Origin: Mixophyes australis
Taxonomy: Eukaryota > Chordata > Amphibia > Anura > Limnodynastidae
Direction: 5' to 3'
Assembly: GCA_036250195.1 (NCBI GenBank)
Contig: JAVHZZ010000010.1
Location: forward strand, 83,367,757-83,431,756
Length of the DNA: 64,000 nucleotides
The translations under genes and the position numbers were made by a program. The notes beneath the pieces are model-generated. The model saw nothing but the letters and a program-made list of their open reading frames with translations. It was not told where the DNA came from and did not search any database. Shown here in pieces: positions 22,156 to 32,289 of this stretch; the stretch's first letter is position 1; every line of letters starts with the position of its first letter.

Positions 22156-25100
22156 GGTGGGCACAGAACACTTGGAGCCGGGTTTGCCCGGAAATTTGGA
22201 GTAAAATCTTTTTAGAAGAGCTGGAGCATTGAGATCATCTGCACGGATCCAAGAACGCTCCTCTGGACCAAAGCCCTTCCAATGCACTAGGAAGCGAAGA
22301 ACTCCTCGCGAAATTTTGGCATCCAGAATATGAGTAATTTCAAACTCCTCCTCTTGATGAACTTGTACTGGCCGAGGTGCTGAAGGAGGAACAGAGAAAC
22401 GGTTGATGATAAGAGGCTTGAGTAATGACACATGGAAAGCGTTGGAGATACGAAGGTTCTTAGGTAATAATAGTTTGAAGCATACCGGATTTATCACCTG
22501 AGTGATTTTATATGGACCAATGAAACGGGGAGCGAACTTCATGGACGGAACCTTCAGGCGAATATTTTTGGTAGAAAGCCATACGCGGTCTCCAATTTTA
22601 AGTGGTGGAATAGCTCGCCTCTTTTTATCAGCAAAACACTTGTATCTGGCAGATGTCTTCTTCAGGGAGGATTTAACCTGAGACCAGATAGTTTTGAAAC
22701 TCTGACATAAACTCTCCACTGCAGGAACTTGGGTGGGAGGGAGGGCAGGAAATTCTGGGAGAGACGGATGGTGACCGTATACCACAAAGAATGGAGTTTC
22801 TGAAGATGACTCGTGATACATATTGTTATGGGCGAATTCAGCCCATGGAAGTAAATCTACCCAATTGTCTTGGTTGGCTGAGGAGAACATCCTTATGAAG
22901 ATCTCAAGATCTTGGTTGACTCTCTCGGTCTGTCCATTTGATTGAGGATGGTAGGAGGATGATAGTGACAATCGGATACCCAAGGTCTTGCAAAGGGCTC
23001 GCCAGAATCTGGAGACGAACTGCACTCCTCTATCCGAAACAATCTCAGAAGGACATCCATGAATCCGAAAGATCTCCTTGATAAAATGGTCAGCCAAAGT
23101 GGATGAGGAAGGTAATCCGGTCAAAGGAACAAAGTGTGCCATTTTCGAAAATCTATCCACCACTACCCAGATGGTATTGCAACTTTTGCTAGGAGGAAGA
23201 TCGGTGACAAAGTCCATACTAATATGGGTCCATGGTTTGGAAGGAATGGGTAGTGGTTAAAGTAATCCCGCCGGTGTTCTACGGGGGGTTTTAAACTGGG
23301 AACAAACCCCACACGCGGCCACAAATTCTTTGACATCTCTCCTAATAGAGGGCCACCAGTAGCTTCGAGAAAGGATTTCTGATGTCTTGCGTTCTCCCGA
23401 ATGTCAAGAAAAACGGGAAGAATGATACCACGATAATATTTTTTTACGTAGAGATGGAGGCACGACGGTTCTCCCAAATGGTAGCACCTTGGTGGAACAA
23501 GTGGCCAGAGTCACACATTTGGGATCCAATATGGGATGATTAGGACAATCCTCAGCCCCAGAGTAAGCCACAAACGCCCGAGATAAGGCGTCTGCTTTTC
23601 TATTCTTGGAAGCTGGTTTGATAAGCTCAAAACGGGAAAAGAAAAGTGACCATCTTGCTTGACGAGGATTCAAACATTGAGCTGACTGCAGATATAACAG
23701 GTTTTTGTGATCGGTAAAAATAGTTACAGGGTGACGAGCCCCCTCCAGCAGATATCTCCACTCCTCTAATGCTGCTTTTATGGCCAACAACTACTTGTCC
23801 CCGATGGTATAGTTTCTCTCCGCAGGTAGAAGATCTCGAGAGTAGAAGGCACAGGGATGGAACTTTTGTTGCTCCGATCTTTGAGATAGAATGGCCCCTA
23901 GACCAACATTAGAGGCTTCTACTTCCAGAAAGAAAGGAAGGGTCACGTCAGGCTGTCGAAGAACAGGAGCGGTAGAGAATGCCTTTTTGAGGAAGTGAAA
24001 GGCTTGAAGGGCCTCGGACGACCATTGTTTAGTATTAGCACTCTTACGGGTCAGAGCCACTATTGGAGAAGCAATGGAGGAAAAACCTTGAATGAAGCGT
24101 CTGTAGTAGTTTGCAAACCCTAGGAAGCGTTGGATTGCTCTGAGGGTAGTTGGCTGGGGCCAACGTAGTACAGCGTTCACTTTCTCCGGATCCATCTTTA
24201 GACCTACTCCGGATACAATATATCCCAAGAATGGAATCTGGGATAACTCAAAGGAACATTTCTCTAACTTGCAGAATAATGAGTTTCTCCGGAGTCTGGA
24301 AAGGACCTCTGCCACATGTTGATGATGAGTGGGCAGATCCTGAGAGAAAATTAATATGTCGTCCAGGTAGACGACGACACAAACATACAAGTCCCGGAAG
24401 ATCTCATTCACAAATCCCTGGAAGACAGCTGGGGCGTTACACAACCCGAAGGGCATAACTAGATATTCATAGTGTCCATCCCTGGTGTTAAAAGCTGTCT
24501 TCCATTCGTCTCCGGACTTGATCCGGATTAAGTTATAAGCGCCTCGGAGATCAAGTTTGGTGAATATCCGGGCTCCCTTAATGCGGTCAAAGAGCTCGGT
24601 AATTAGCGGAATAGGGTACCGATTTTTAATGGTAATGGCATTAAGTCCACGTTAATCTATACAGGGTCGTAATGACCCATCTTTCTTCTTAACAAAAAAG
24701 AACCCCGCTCCAGCAGGAGAAGTGGAAGGTCGGATAAATCCACGATGGAGATTCTCCTTGATATACTCAGATGTTGCTTGGGTCTCTGGTAGCGAGAGAG
24801 GATACACACGACCCCTAGGAGGGTTCTTGCCAGGTTGTAAATCTATCGGACAATCCCACGCCCAATGGGGCGGAAGGCGTTCAGACTGGATTTTATCGAA
24901 CACATCCGCGAAGGAAGCATACTGTGGAGGAAGACCCAGCGGACAGGGTGTAATAGAAGATTCATTTATTTTGAGTGGAACAACTTGAGTCAGACATCTA
25001 TGACGACAATCCGCACCCCAGGAAGGGACTTGAGGAGTGTTCCAGTCAATCTGAGGAGAATGAAGTTGAAGCCATGGAAGGCCAAGTACAATGGGACTGT

Positions 25101-25439
25101 TGGTAACAGGAAGGACCAGCAAGGAAATTTTCTCCTGGTGTAAGGCTCCGATTTGAAGGGACAATGGAGTCGTACATTGAGTGATGAGTCCATTAATTAT
25201 GCGTGAACCATCGATAGCGGTGACAGCGATAGCTGCTTTTAAAGGAATCACTGGTAGGGACCATTGATTCACTAGAGAACTAGAGATAAAGTTTACAGCA
25301 GCTCCAGAGTCTAGAAGCGCTTGAGACATAAAAAACGACTTGGTAGCAATGGAAACGGTAACATCAAAAGCACAGATTTTAGAATCCATAGAACATGGAG
25401 AGGACTCCAGGGACCCTAACCTTACCTCTCCAGAACTGG

Positions 25440-26369
25440 TTAGGGCCTGGCATTTCCCGACCTTCTAGGGCATGAGTTCAGCATGTGAGTAGAGTAAGCG
25501 CAATAGATGCAGAGTCTATTTTTCACTCGTCGCTCCCTCTCCTCAGATGTTAGTTTAGAACGTCCTACCTCCATGAGTTCTACTGGAGGTGGAAGATGAC
25601 GAACTTGAGATGCTGAGCGAACAGGCGCTTTGGAAGAAGTAACTCTTTCGGAATCTCTCTCACGAAACCTCATGTCTACACGGTGGCATAGAGAAATCAA
25701 GTCGTCCAAGGAAGAGGGTAACTCTTGTGAGGTCAGTGCGTCTTTCATCTTGTCAGCAAGACCCTGCCAGAAGGCAGCTATCAGCGCCTCAGTGTTCCAT
25801 TGGAGCTCGGATGCAAGTATCAGAAATTGGATGACGTACTGGGCCACAGACCGGGATCCTTGGTGTAGTCGGAGAATACTGGAAGCCGCAGAGATAACAC
25901 GACCAGGTTCGTCAAAAATTATTTGAAACGTAGAAATAAACATGGCACTATCTTCCAATAAAGGGTCATTTCTCTCCCACAGAGGGGAGGCCCATGCGAG
26001 AGCCTGTCCGGAAAACAAAGAGATGAAATAGGCCACTTTAGAACGATTAGTAGCAAAGTTGTGAGGTTGGAGTTCGAAATGAATGGAACATTGGTTAAGA
26101 AAACCCCTACAGGTTTTCGGGTCTCCATCATACTTAGAGGGAGTAGGCAGGTGTAGCGTGGAGACGGTAGACACCTGGGATGGCACTGGAGAAGAAGAAG
26201 GTACTGGAGGGTCAACAGTAGCTGCTACATTTTGCGCAGGGATTCCTCGGGAGGCTAAAGCCTGACAACATTGGAACAACTGTTGCTTTCGAACATCTTG
26301 TTGTTCAATCCGAGTAACCAGGTACTGCAGCATCTCTTTAGCTGTTGGATCCGGTCCTGGGTCTGTCAT
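25440..26369 (-). CDS. gag: Chromovirus Gag polyprotein
   Basis: 309 codons, uninterrupted, starting only 13 nt after the 5' LTR (ATG at 26369-26367). Gag assembles the virus-like particle and binds element RNA. A capsid-like region is visible in the middle (LPTPSKYDGDPKTCRGFLNQ, then ALAWASPLWE and FDEPGR), as in other sushi/Ty3-type Gags. Near the C terminus is a zinc knuckle with the spacing C-x2-C-x4-H-x4-C (CIYCAYSTHMLNSC), although the glycine usual before the His is replaced. The frame ends at 25440 and overlaps pol by about 24 nt. Being intact while pol is not, it could still be translated if transcribed. Confidence 0.92.
   Translation of the reverse strand: MTDPGPDPTAKEMLQYLVTRIEQQDVRKQQLFQCCQALASRGIPAQNVAATVDPPVPSSSPVPSQVSTVSTLHLPTPSKYDGDPKTCRGFLNQCSIHFELQPHNFATNRSKVAYFISLFSGQALAWASPLWERNDPLLEDSAMFISTFQIIFDEPGRVISAASSILRLHQGSRSVAQYVIQFLILASELQWNTEALIAAFWQGLADKMKDALTSQELPSSLDDLISLCHRVDMRFRERDSERVTSSKAPVRSASQVRHLPPPVELMEVGRSKLTSEERERRVKNRLCIYCAYSTHMLNSCPRRSGNARP
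25452..25458 (-). promoter_or_regulatory. Candidate -1 ribosomal slippery site GGGAAAT
   Basis: In the gag frame the minus strand reads TCG GGA AAT, so G GGA AAT fits the X XXY YYZ rule for -1 frameshifting. It lies in the short window (25464-25440) between the last upstream stop in the pol frame and the gag stop, and pol is in the -1 frame. Position, frame and heptamer agree. Usage is inferred, and no downstream pseudoknot was worked out. Confidence 0.7.
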
Positions 26370-26370
26370 G

Positions 26371-26380
26371 GCCTGATCTT
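26371..26380 (-). promoter_or_regulatory. Primer-binding site, self-priming type
   Basis: Directly after the 5' LTR the minus strand reads GT then AAGATCAGGC. There is no TGG, so it does not match a tRNA 3' end. AAGATCAGGC is the exact reverse complement of GCCTGATCTT at 27557-27548 in the LTR, just downstream of the TATA box. This is the geometry of Tf1-type self-priming, where the mRNA 5' end anneals to the primer site. The 2-nt offset from the LTR is also seen in other LTR elements. Confidence 0.75.
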
Positions 26381-26640
26381 ACTGTCACGAACACTAGGAG
26401 TTCTGCCCAGGATTCACCAGTTGATAATGCTTACCAGAGGGGCGAGGTTTACACAGCGGTCCTCTGGGCAGTAGGGTGAGTAGTAGGAACGTATATAACA
26501 GCAGATGGAGAGAAAATGCCAATGGAATAGATGAGAGTCAGTGACTTGCAGCTATACTGGTAGGAGAGTCAGCGACTTGCAGCTATAGTGGAAAGGCGGG
26601 TCTCAACCAAGGAGAGCAGAGTGGACGTGAATAGGTGAAG

Positions 26641-26875
26641 GAAGGTAACGGGAGAGTCAGTGGTCTGCGGATAGCAAGTTGTACCACTGCTGTGATGAGA
26701 AGACTTGTCCAGGTGCAGGTAGGTAGCGGGAGAGTCAGTGGTCTGCGTATAGCAAGTTGTACCACTGCTGTGAAGGGAAGAGTTGTCCAGGTGCAGGTAG
26801 GTAGTGGAGGAGTCAGTGGTCTGCGGATAGCAAGTTGTACCACTGCTGTGATGAGAAGACTTGTCCAGGTGCGGA
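26641..26875. repeat. 78-bp tandem repeat in the LTR, three copies
   Basis: GTCAGTGGTCTGCG recurs at 26656, 26734 and 26812. It contributes to the large R/U5 part of the 5' LTR and is absent from the deleted 3' LTR. Confidence 0.9.
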
Positions 26876-26949
26876 TAAGTGGAGAAATGATAAGAGTCTA
26901 TGACTGTATGAATACAGCTGGAGAGCAAAGGAGCTTGTCCCAAACAGAT

Positions 26950-27240
26950 ATGCAGTGTAACAGCTAATAGTCTATAGCGGGTATGTATACCGCTGCTGAG
27001 TAGAGAGGCTTGTCCAAAGCGGATATGCAGGATAACAACTGATAGTCAATAACAAGTATGCATATCACTGCTGAGTAGAGAAGCTTGTTCAAACAGATAT
27101 GCAGCGTAACAGCTAATAGTCTATAGCGGGTATGGATACCGCTGATGAGTAGAGAAGCTTGTCCAACGCGGATATGCAGGATAACAGCTGATAGTCAATA
27201 ACAAGTATGCATACTGCTGCTGAGTAGAGAAGCTTGTCCA
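26950..27240. repeat. About 75-bp tandem repeat in the LTR, four copies
   Basis: Units carry ACTGCTGAGTAGAGAAGCTT and GATATGCAG...TAACAGCTGATAG. Alternate units are most alike (AGCGGGTATG at 26976 and 27125), giving a dimeric period of 149 bp. Confidence 0.85.
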
Positions 27241-27280
27241 ACGAGGATATGCAGGCACAGCAGGAGAGCTGGGAGACTGT

Positions 27281-27520
27281 AGCGGGTATGGGAACCGCAG
27301 GTGAGCAGAGCAGGTAATCCAGCAGACAGCTGAAGACACGAGCAGGACACAGGAGTCAGTAGCGGGTATGGGAACCGCAGGTGAGCAGAGCAGGTAATCC
27401 AGCAGACAGCTGAAGACACGAGCAGGACACAGGAGACAGTAGCGGGTATAGGAACCGCAGGTGAGCAGAGCAGGTAATCCAGCAGGAAACTGAAGATACG
27501 AGCAGGACACAGGAGACACC
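27281..27520. repeat. 80-bp tandem repeat in the LTR, three copies
   Basis: AGCGGGTATGGGAACCGCAG (last copy AGCGGGTATAGGAACCGCAG) starts at 27281, 27361 and 27441. Copies are nearly identical, suggesting recent expansion. Confidence 0.92.
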
Positions 27521-27580
27521 TTCAGAGACTCACAGGGAATGAGACTCAAGATCAGGCAACGATACAATGGCCACAGGTGC

Positions 27581-27588
27581 TTTAAATA
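27581..27588 (-). promoter_or_regulatory. TATA box of the chromovirus LTR
   Basis: Minus strand TATTTAAA. The segment GCCTGATCTT complementary to the primer site begins 24-31 nt further on (27557), the usual TATA-to-start distance, which supports it being the RNA 5' end. Confidence 0.75.
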
Positions 27589-27762
27589 GGGAGAGGTGAT
27601 TGATCCACCAATTAAGTTAAAAGCAAGGTCATAAGAGTTCATGGATCCTGCACATGCGCAGTCCATCAAGATGGCGGACGGCCGCGGCTCAGGACAGGCG
27701 CCGGCAGGAAGGAGAGAGAACCACGCACCAGCGCAGAGGCACTCACGGTCCGGTGAGTGACA

Positions 27763-28385
27763 GCATGGTGTGATGAAGGAGGCATGGTGTGATGAAGGAG
27801 GTTGCAGTGTGATGAAGGAGGCTGCAATGTAATGAAGGATGCACAGTGTGATGAAGGAGGCTGCAGTGTGATGAAGGAGGCTGCAGTGTAATGAAGGAGC
27901 ATGGTGTGATGAAGGAGGCTGCAGTGTGATGAAGGAGGTTGCAGTGTGATGAAGGAGGCTGCAGTGTAATGAAGGAGGCTGCAGTGTAATGAAGGAGGCT
28001 GCAGTGTAATGAAGAAGGCATGGTGTGATGAAGGAGGCTGCAGTGTAATGAAGAAGGCATGGTGTGATGAAGGAGGCTGCAGTGTAATGAAGGAGGTTGC
28101 AGTGTGATGAAGGAGGCTGCAATGTAATGAAGGAGGCACAGTGTGATGAAGGAGGCATGGTGTGATGAAGGAGGTTGCTTTGTGATGAAGGAGGCTGCAG
28201 TGTAATGAAGGAGGCTGCAGTGTGATGAAGGAGGCTGCAGTGTGATGAAGGAGGCTGCAGTGTAATGAAGGAGGCTGCAGTGTGATGAAGGAGGCTGCAG
28301 TGTGATGAAGGAGGCTGCAGTGTGATGAAGGAGGCTGCAGTGTGATGAAGGAGGCTGCAGTGTGATGAAGGAGGCTGCAGTGTGC
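27763..28385. repeat. 20-bp minisatellite, right part
   Basis: Continuation of the array at 21163-21801 after the chromovirus, about 31 copies of the same GATGAAGGAGGCTGCAGTGT unit. The last eight copies before 28385 are almost perfectly homogeneous. Minus-strand frames across the array are unit-driven artefacts. Confidence 0.95.
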
Positions 28386-28507
28386 TGATAGTGGGGCAAA
28401 AATGTGAATTCACTAGTGAGAGGGAATAATTGGAGCAGGAACAGGAATAGATAGACAGGATGAAAGAGTAAGTGAGGACCAAGAAAAGCAGGATGTAACG
28501 CACAAGC

Positions 28508-28693
28508 AGTGGTGCACGCAGGGGGGGTTTCTGAGTATCTAGAAACCCCCCCCCCTGTGCTAACTAAGTGGCCACTGTCCTCTGTCAAAGAAGCGTCCGC
28601 GGCGGTGCGCAGCAGCTCTCTCTCTGGTTTTTTTTTTGTTTTTGGGTCGGCGGGGAGAAACCCCCACCCCCGACAATCCTCCGTGCGCCCCCG
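28508..28693. mobile_element. AGTGGCGCACG MITE, copy 2
   Basis: AGTGGTGCACGCAGG at the left, CCGTGCGCCCCCG at the right. Flanks ACAAGC (28502-28507) and ACAGGT (28694-28699) match at four of six positions in the register found for the other two copies. Confidence 0.75.
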
Positions 28694-28699
28694 ACAGGT

Positions 28700-29100
28700 G
28701 AGAGCAGGTGGGGAGGGAGAGAGGGGGATACCTGCAATGAAGATAGAGGCACATAGGAACATAGAAAGGAAACAGATAAAGGAAAGATAAAGGGTAAATA
28801 TAAGGGAGATATTTTGGAAAGTTTTATTGTAATATTATGGAGATATGAGAAAAATTGTAAATACACAAAGGAGACAGGATAGAGAGGTGGGGCACTGAGC
28901 AAAGGTAATTGGACACAGGAGAGGTGGGGGACACAGGGTGGATAGCCTTGCATCATTTAATATGTTTTATATCATACTATATAGTGTTAAAATGCATCCT
29001 GTTCATCTATCAAAACCCCTAATCCCTCGGCTGTTCATTTCAAAGTGCAAGTCCCATACCAGCACTTCTAAATTTCCACTTCCACCACTGCCTATAGACA
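28700..29100. other. Purine-rich spacer, nothing recognised
   Basis: AG-rich to 28950, then ordinary sequence. No ORF with recognisable content. Confidence 0.45.
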
Positions 29101-29105
29101 CAATG

Positions 29106-29311
29106 GGCCTGATTCATTAAGGAAAGATAAGTAAAAAAATTGAGTAAGTAGCTTCCTGGACAAAACCAAGTTACATGAAACAACAGACAGATAATATGTA
29201 AGTTATGTGCAAAATAGAATAACTAATTTGCATCCCTTGCATTGTAACATGGTTTTATCCAAGAGACTACTTACTCCATTTTTTACTTAACTTTCCTTAA
29301 TGAATCAGGCC
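29106..29311. mobile_element. Palindromic GGCCTGATTCATTAAGG MITE, 206 bp
   Basis: The left end GGCCTGATTCATTAAGGAAA and the right end TTTCCTTAATGAATCAGGCC are exact inverted repeats. The 5-bp flanks CAATG (29101-29105, 29312-29316) are identical. The palindrome continues inward with interruptions. Same family as 42253, 48967 and 51894. Confidence 0.9.
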
Positions 29312-29377
29312 CAATGTAAGTAATAGAATTTCTGGTCCATGCATGAGCAGTGGAACTGACAGCCTAGATTGCACCAA

Positions 29378-29428
29378 TATATATATATATATATATATAT
29401 ATAGATAGATAGATAGATAGATACATAT

Positions 29429-29470
<42 letters not shown>
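29378..29470. repeat. Compound (AT)n-(GATA)n-(AT)n microsatellite
   Basis: An (AT) run, then about five GATA units, a short break, and a second (AT) run of about 38 bp. Confidence 0.97.
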
Positions 29471-29478
<8 letters not shown>

Positions 29479-30355
29479 TCCTCTGGGGAATGGCTATTGC
29501 AGAACTTCATAATTTATGAAGGAGAAATCTGAGATTTATTCTGCATTAACCTTCTTTTTGTTTGTTACCGCTGTCCCCATAGAACTCTATGGGTAGTGCG
29601 ATGTTGTTGATTCATCATGCACTGCTTCCATAGAGAAGTCATACAGCAATATATTCAAAACTTTTATTTTTTTCTGCAAACCTTCCTAAAGTTTCATGAG
29701 TATTTATAGCAAATGTTCATTTGAAATATACCGAGTAAGATGTGTTGTTTTTTGTCTGCACCACAGTACAGGTTATTTGGGGTAGCTCAGGGTACTCACA
29801 GCTGGTTTCACGCCTAAATATTCTTGAGAAATCGCCAACATTTTTTTCTGTGCACATCAAGGCTTTATAGAGAAAAGGTTTAATAAAGAGTGTTTGGGCT
29901 CACCGAAAATTGAATGAATAAAAATGTATTTCAGTGACAAATTGTCCATTTTATTCTCTCTGTGAGTGCGCTGTGACAACTGTGTATTTTATTTTCCTCT
30001 GTATCACAGTACACATCAGGGGTTTATGTAGGACCAGTCTAATGTTATGATTGTGTGTAAAAATTAAATGCACTAGTTTCCAACACTGAATGCTGTCACT
30101 GCAGGCTCTGCACTTATGCTGGGTAATGGGTAATGTATTTACAATCTTTAATGGAGTTACCAGGTTCAGGCTTTTAAAACCTTGCTGGTGTCATTTCTAA
30201 AGTGCAGAATTGATACTCCCCTTATTCAATGTCACTGTGTCTACTCGCAGGGGTGGTTTAGGATTGAACGTAAAAGATGCCATTTGCATATTTGTAAATA
30301 TGTGTCTGCACACTTACATTTGCATGTCTTTACTTTGAGTCACATTCACCTTAAG
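29471..30355. other. Spacer, nothing recognised
   Basis: No domain-bearing ORF or paired repeat ends. Confidence 0.5.
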
Positions 30356-30614
30356 CATACATGCCAACTTTTTAAAAGGTGCTCCCAGAGATCGGGGGGA
30401 GGTGGGTGTGTTAAGGACGGGGCCCGCCCCGCCCCTTAAACAGCAGGAGGCGTTGCCACAATGACGCGGGATTCCCGTCACAAGCCCCCGCCCCCTGCCC
30501 CTTTAATATAGCTGTATTTAGGAACCGGGAGGTTGCCCTGCTCTCCAAGGAGTTCAGAAGGACTCCCAGAAATTTGTGAGTCTCCCAAAAATTCCGAGAG
30601 AATAGGCAACTATG
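30356..30614. mobile_element. CATACTTGCC-family element, 259 bp
   Basis: Ends CATACATGCC and GGCAACTATG are an imperfect inverted pair, with subterminal CTCCCAAAAATTCCGAGAGAAT resembling the 8569-8944 copy. More decayed than that copy. Confidence 0.65.
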
Positions 30615-31998
30615 ACCTTCAGATAAGTGCAACTTTAAAAGTAACATATAGATGTGTCTGGAGAACATATGTGGCAATCATCATCATCATCATCATATCC
30701 TGCATGAAATAGCTCTGCGCATGCTCAGAATCAGGCCTTATGTCAATGAACGCAACTGCATGCAATTCATGTCCGAACGCAGATGACATGACTGCTTACT
30801 ATTTGAGGGGCGGAAGAGGGGTGGGAAGTGGCAGACAGACATAGGCAATGTACAGTAAAGGCGTGCCAAGGGTGTGCCAACACAGATGCGGACCATTCAA
30901 GTCCTGTGTTGCCTCTTCAGTACAATCGCTTCAGCCGTATTATTTGCACCAGCTGCAGGACAGGGCAAGAGCTGACTGATAGTGAAGACTGGCAGGACAA
31001 AGTTTTTTTTGGAAAAGCACACGTAGGCGTTCCACTAGCTAGCACAGAACATGTGTATGCAAGTAAGATAGACCATAAAAATGCATTGTACAATACGCAT
31101 TAAGAACATCTTGATTTATGTATTTAATGTAAAAATTATATGTATAATATATATTATTTTTTAAACCAATCATATTTCTTTAATGATTATACTGTTTAGC
31201 GTCCATTTATGTTATAATACAAATAAACATACAGCAAGTACCATTAAGGCAGAGCGTACTTACACTCAAATTCAATCAAAACACATCTTAACATCCGCTT
31301 GCATTTGAATATGGTGGAAATACGCACAAGTCCTGTGCTCTTTTCTTTATTTGAATCAGTCTCATAGCTTGTCATAGATAATTGTAGCACAAATTAAGAC
31401 AAATGTTAATGGGGTGTAGTTATTTGCATCTCCACACCCTTACTGTACTCCACTTGCACGTGAACGCCCTTGATCTTCCTTTCGAAGCACAAGGGGCTGC
31501 AAATGTCAGATACATGAAGCTCAAAATACTAGTGCAAGTTGTGCGCATGCGTAGAGCTACCAATATTATGTGAAGTGAATAATGACTCTGTGCAGATGCA
31601 ATTACATGCAACGGTAAATCACCCTCACTGCAAGAAAATGTGAAGGCGTTTGCAAATGCACACAAAAATGCCTTGTGGGGTGGTCAGTAGACATAGTTAG
31701 ATTTGCACTTGCTCTGCATCCTGACCTAAACTTGCAGAATCCATATGACAGATGTGCCCATCTCATGCACAGTCAAGTCCAGCGTAAGATACAGTAGGCC
31801 TGTGCGTAGGTGCAGCAGTGTTCGAGGGGCAGGTTTTTACTAAACCACATATGTCAAGCTTTTTTTTTTTTACATATACAGACTTTAAAAGAACTGTGTG
31901 TTGAGCTAGTGCTGCTGTATTCAGCTCTGTGACTGGACTGGCAAGGCTACTGAATCTTCTGTGTAAAAGATGTGCGGCTATATGCCAGTAGGTAAGGT
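30615..31998. other. Spacer with probable old DNA-transposon debris
   Basis: (ATC)n microsatellite at about 30677-30694. Words such as AATCAGGCCTTATG (about 30729) and GGCCTGTGCG (about 31798) recall the GGCCTGA-end MITEs, but ends could not be paired. No credible ORF. Confidence 0.4.
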
Positions 31999-32208
31999 CA
32001 CACTTGCCTACTTTATAGCTCCCCCTCCAGGAGATACTACAGGGGAGATCAAGTGGCATGGGAGCGGGCAATGATGAAACAATCCATCCTGCCCACTTTG
32101 CTAGGAAGTAGACACGATGCGGAAAGTTGGCATATTGTCCCAGGAGTCCTTGAGAGGTACCCGGAATTCAAGAGTCTCCCAGATATTCCTGGAGAGTGGG
32201 CAAGTGTG
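31999..32208. mobile_element. CATACTTGCC-family element, 210 bp
   Basis: CACACTTGCC at the left and GGCAAGTGTG at the right are a perfect 10-bp inverted repeat. The subterminal CTCCCAGATATTCCTGGAGAG matches the family pattern. Confidence 0.7.
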
Positions 32209-32289
32209 GTTAAGGTTTGATTTAGGGCACCAAAGGTAGTGTGCCTGCAGACTCCTGCTATGTAGATCCGACCCTGGTCACATGTTGAC

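Larger units (their letters stand above)
22018..25464 (-). pseudogene. pol: Chromovirus pol: protease, RT, RNase H, integrase, chromodomain
   Basis: Pol lies in the -1 frame relative to gag and is open from 25464. Domains in order: aspartic protease with LLDSGAAVNFIS (about 25310); RT entry GFIRPSTSPAG and FVKKKDGSLRPCID (about 24740-24655), catalytic YLDD at 24369-24358; RNase H with TDHKNLLYL (about 23715); integrase zinc-binding HH...CGVC (about 23430-23300); integrase catalytic Asp in SMDFVTDLP (23214-23212), Asp in VSDRG and Glu in GQTERVN with D-x35-E spacing; chromodomain with FLVHWKGFGPEERSW (about 22290). Four in-frame stops interrupt it at 24652-24654, 23791-23793, about 23404-23406 and 23257-23259. 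No frameshift was found. The frame has no stop before the polypurine tract and runs about 40 codons into the 3' LTR, ending at 22018. Confidence 0.93.
21802..27762 (-). mobile_element. Full-length Ty3/gypsy chromovirus
   Basis: A 5961-bp element on the minus strand with perfect 5-bp TSD GCATG (21797-21801, 27763-27767), inserted in the 20-bp minisatellite. In element order: 5' LTR (27762-26383), primer site, gag, pol (protease, RT, RNase H, integrase, chromodomain), polypurine tract, 3' LTR (22137-21802). The integrase-carried chromodomain places it with chromoviruses such as sushi/Tf1-like elements. Outside a 1040-bp deletion in the 3' LTR, the LTRs differ by about six substitutions and one 4-bp indel over 336 bp (about 1.8%), indicating a recent insertion. 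Pol carries four in-frame stops, so this copy is not autonomous now. Confidence 0.96.
26383..27762 (-). mobile_element. 5' LTR of the chromovirus, full length
   Basis: 1380 bp, beginning (minus strand) TGTCACTCACCGGACC and ending AGTGTTCGTGACA. U3 is short (about 205 nt to the presumed start). The remaining 1.17 kb is built largely of tandem repeats: 80-bp units (27281-27520), about 75-bp units (26950-27240) and 78-bp units (26641-26875). Minus-strand frames across the repeats are open but have no domain content. Confidence 0.93.

Noticed and set aside
23163..23477. A frameshift in pol suggested by an overlapping minus ORF
   Set aside because: The integrase motifs stay in the main pol frame on both sides of in-frame stops; the other ORF is a shadow.
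26370..26382. A tRNA primer-binding site
   Set aside because: The sequence after the LTR is GTAAGATCAGGCC, lacking the TGG needed to pair with a tRNA CCA end.
21038..28503. Long His/Ser/Leu-rich minus ORFs over the 20-bp array
   Set aside because: All three minus frames are open, which follows from a stop-free 20-bp unit; one of them also reads straight into the LTR.
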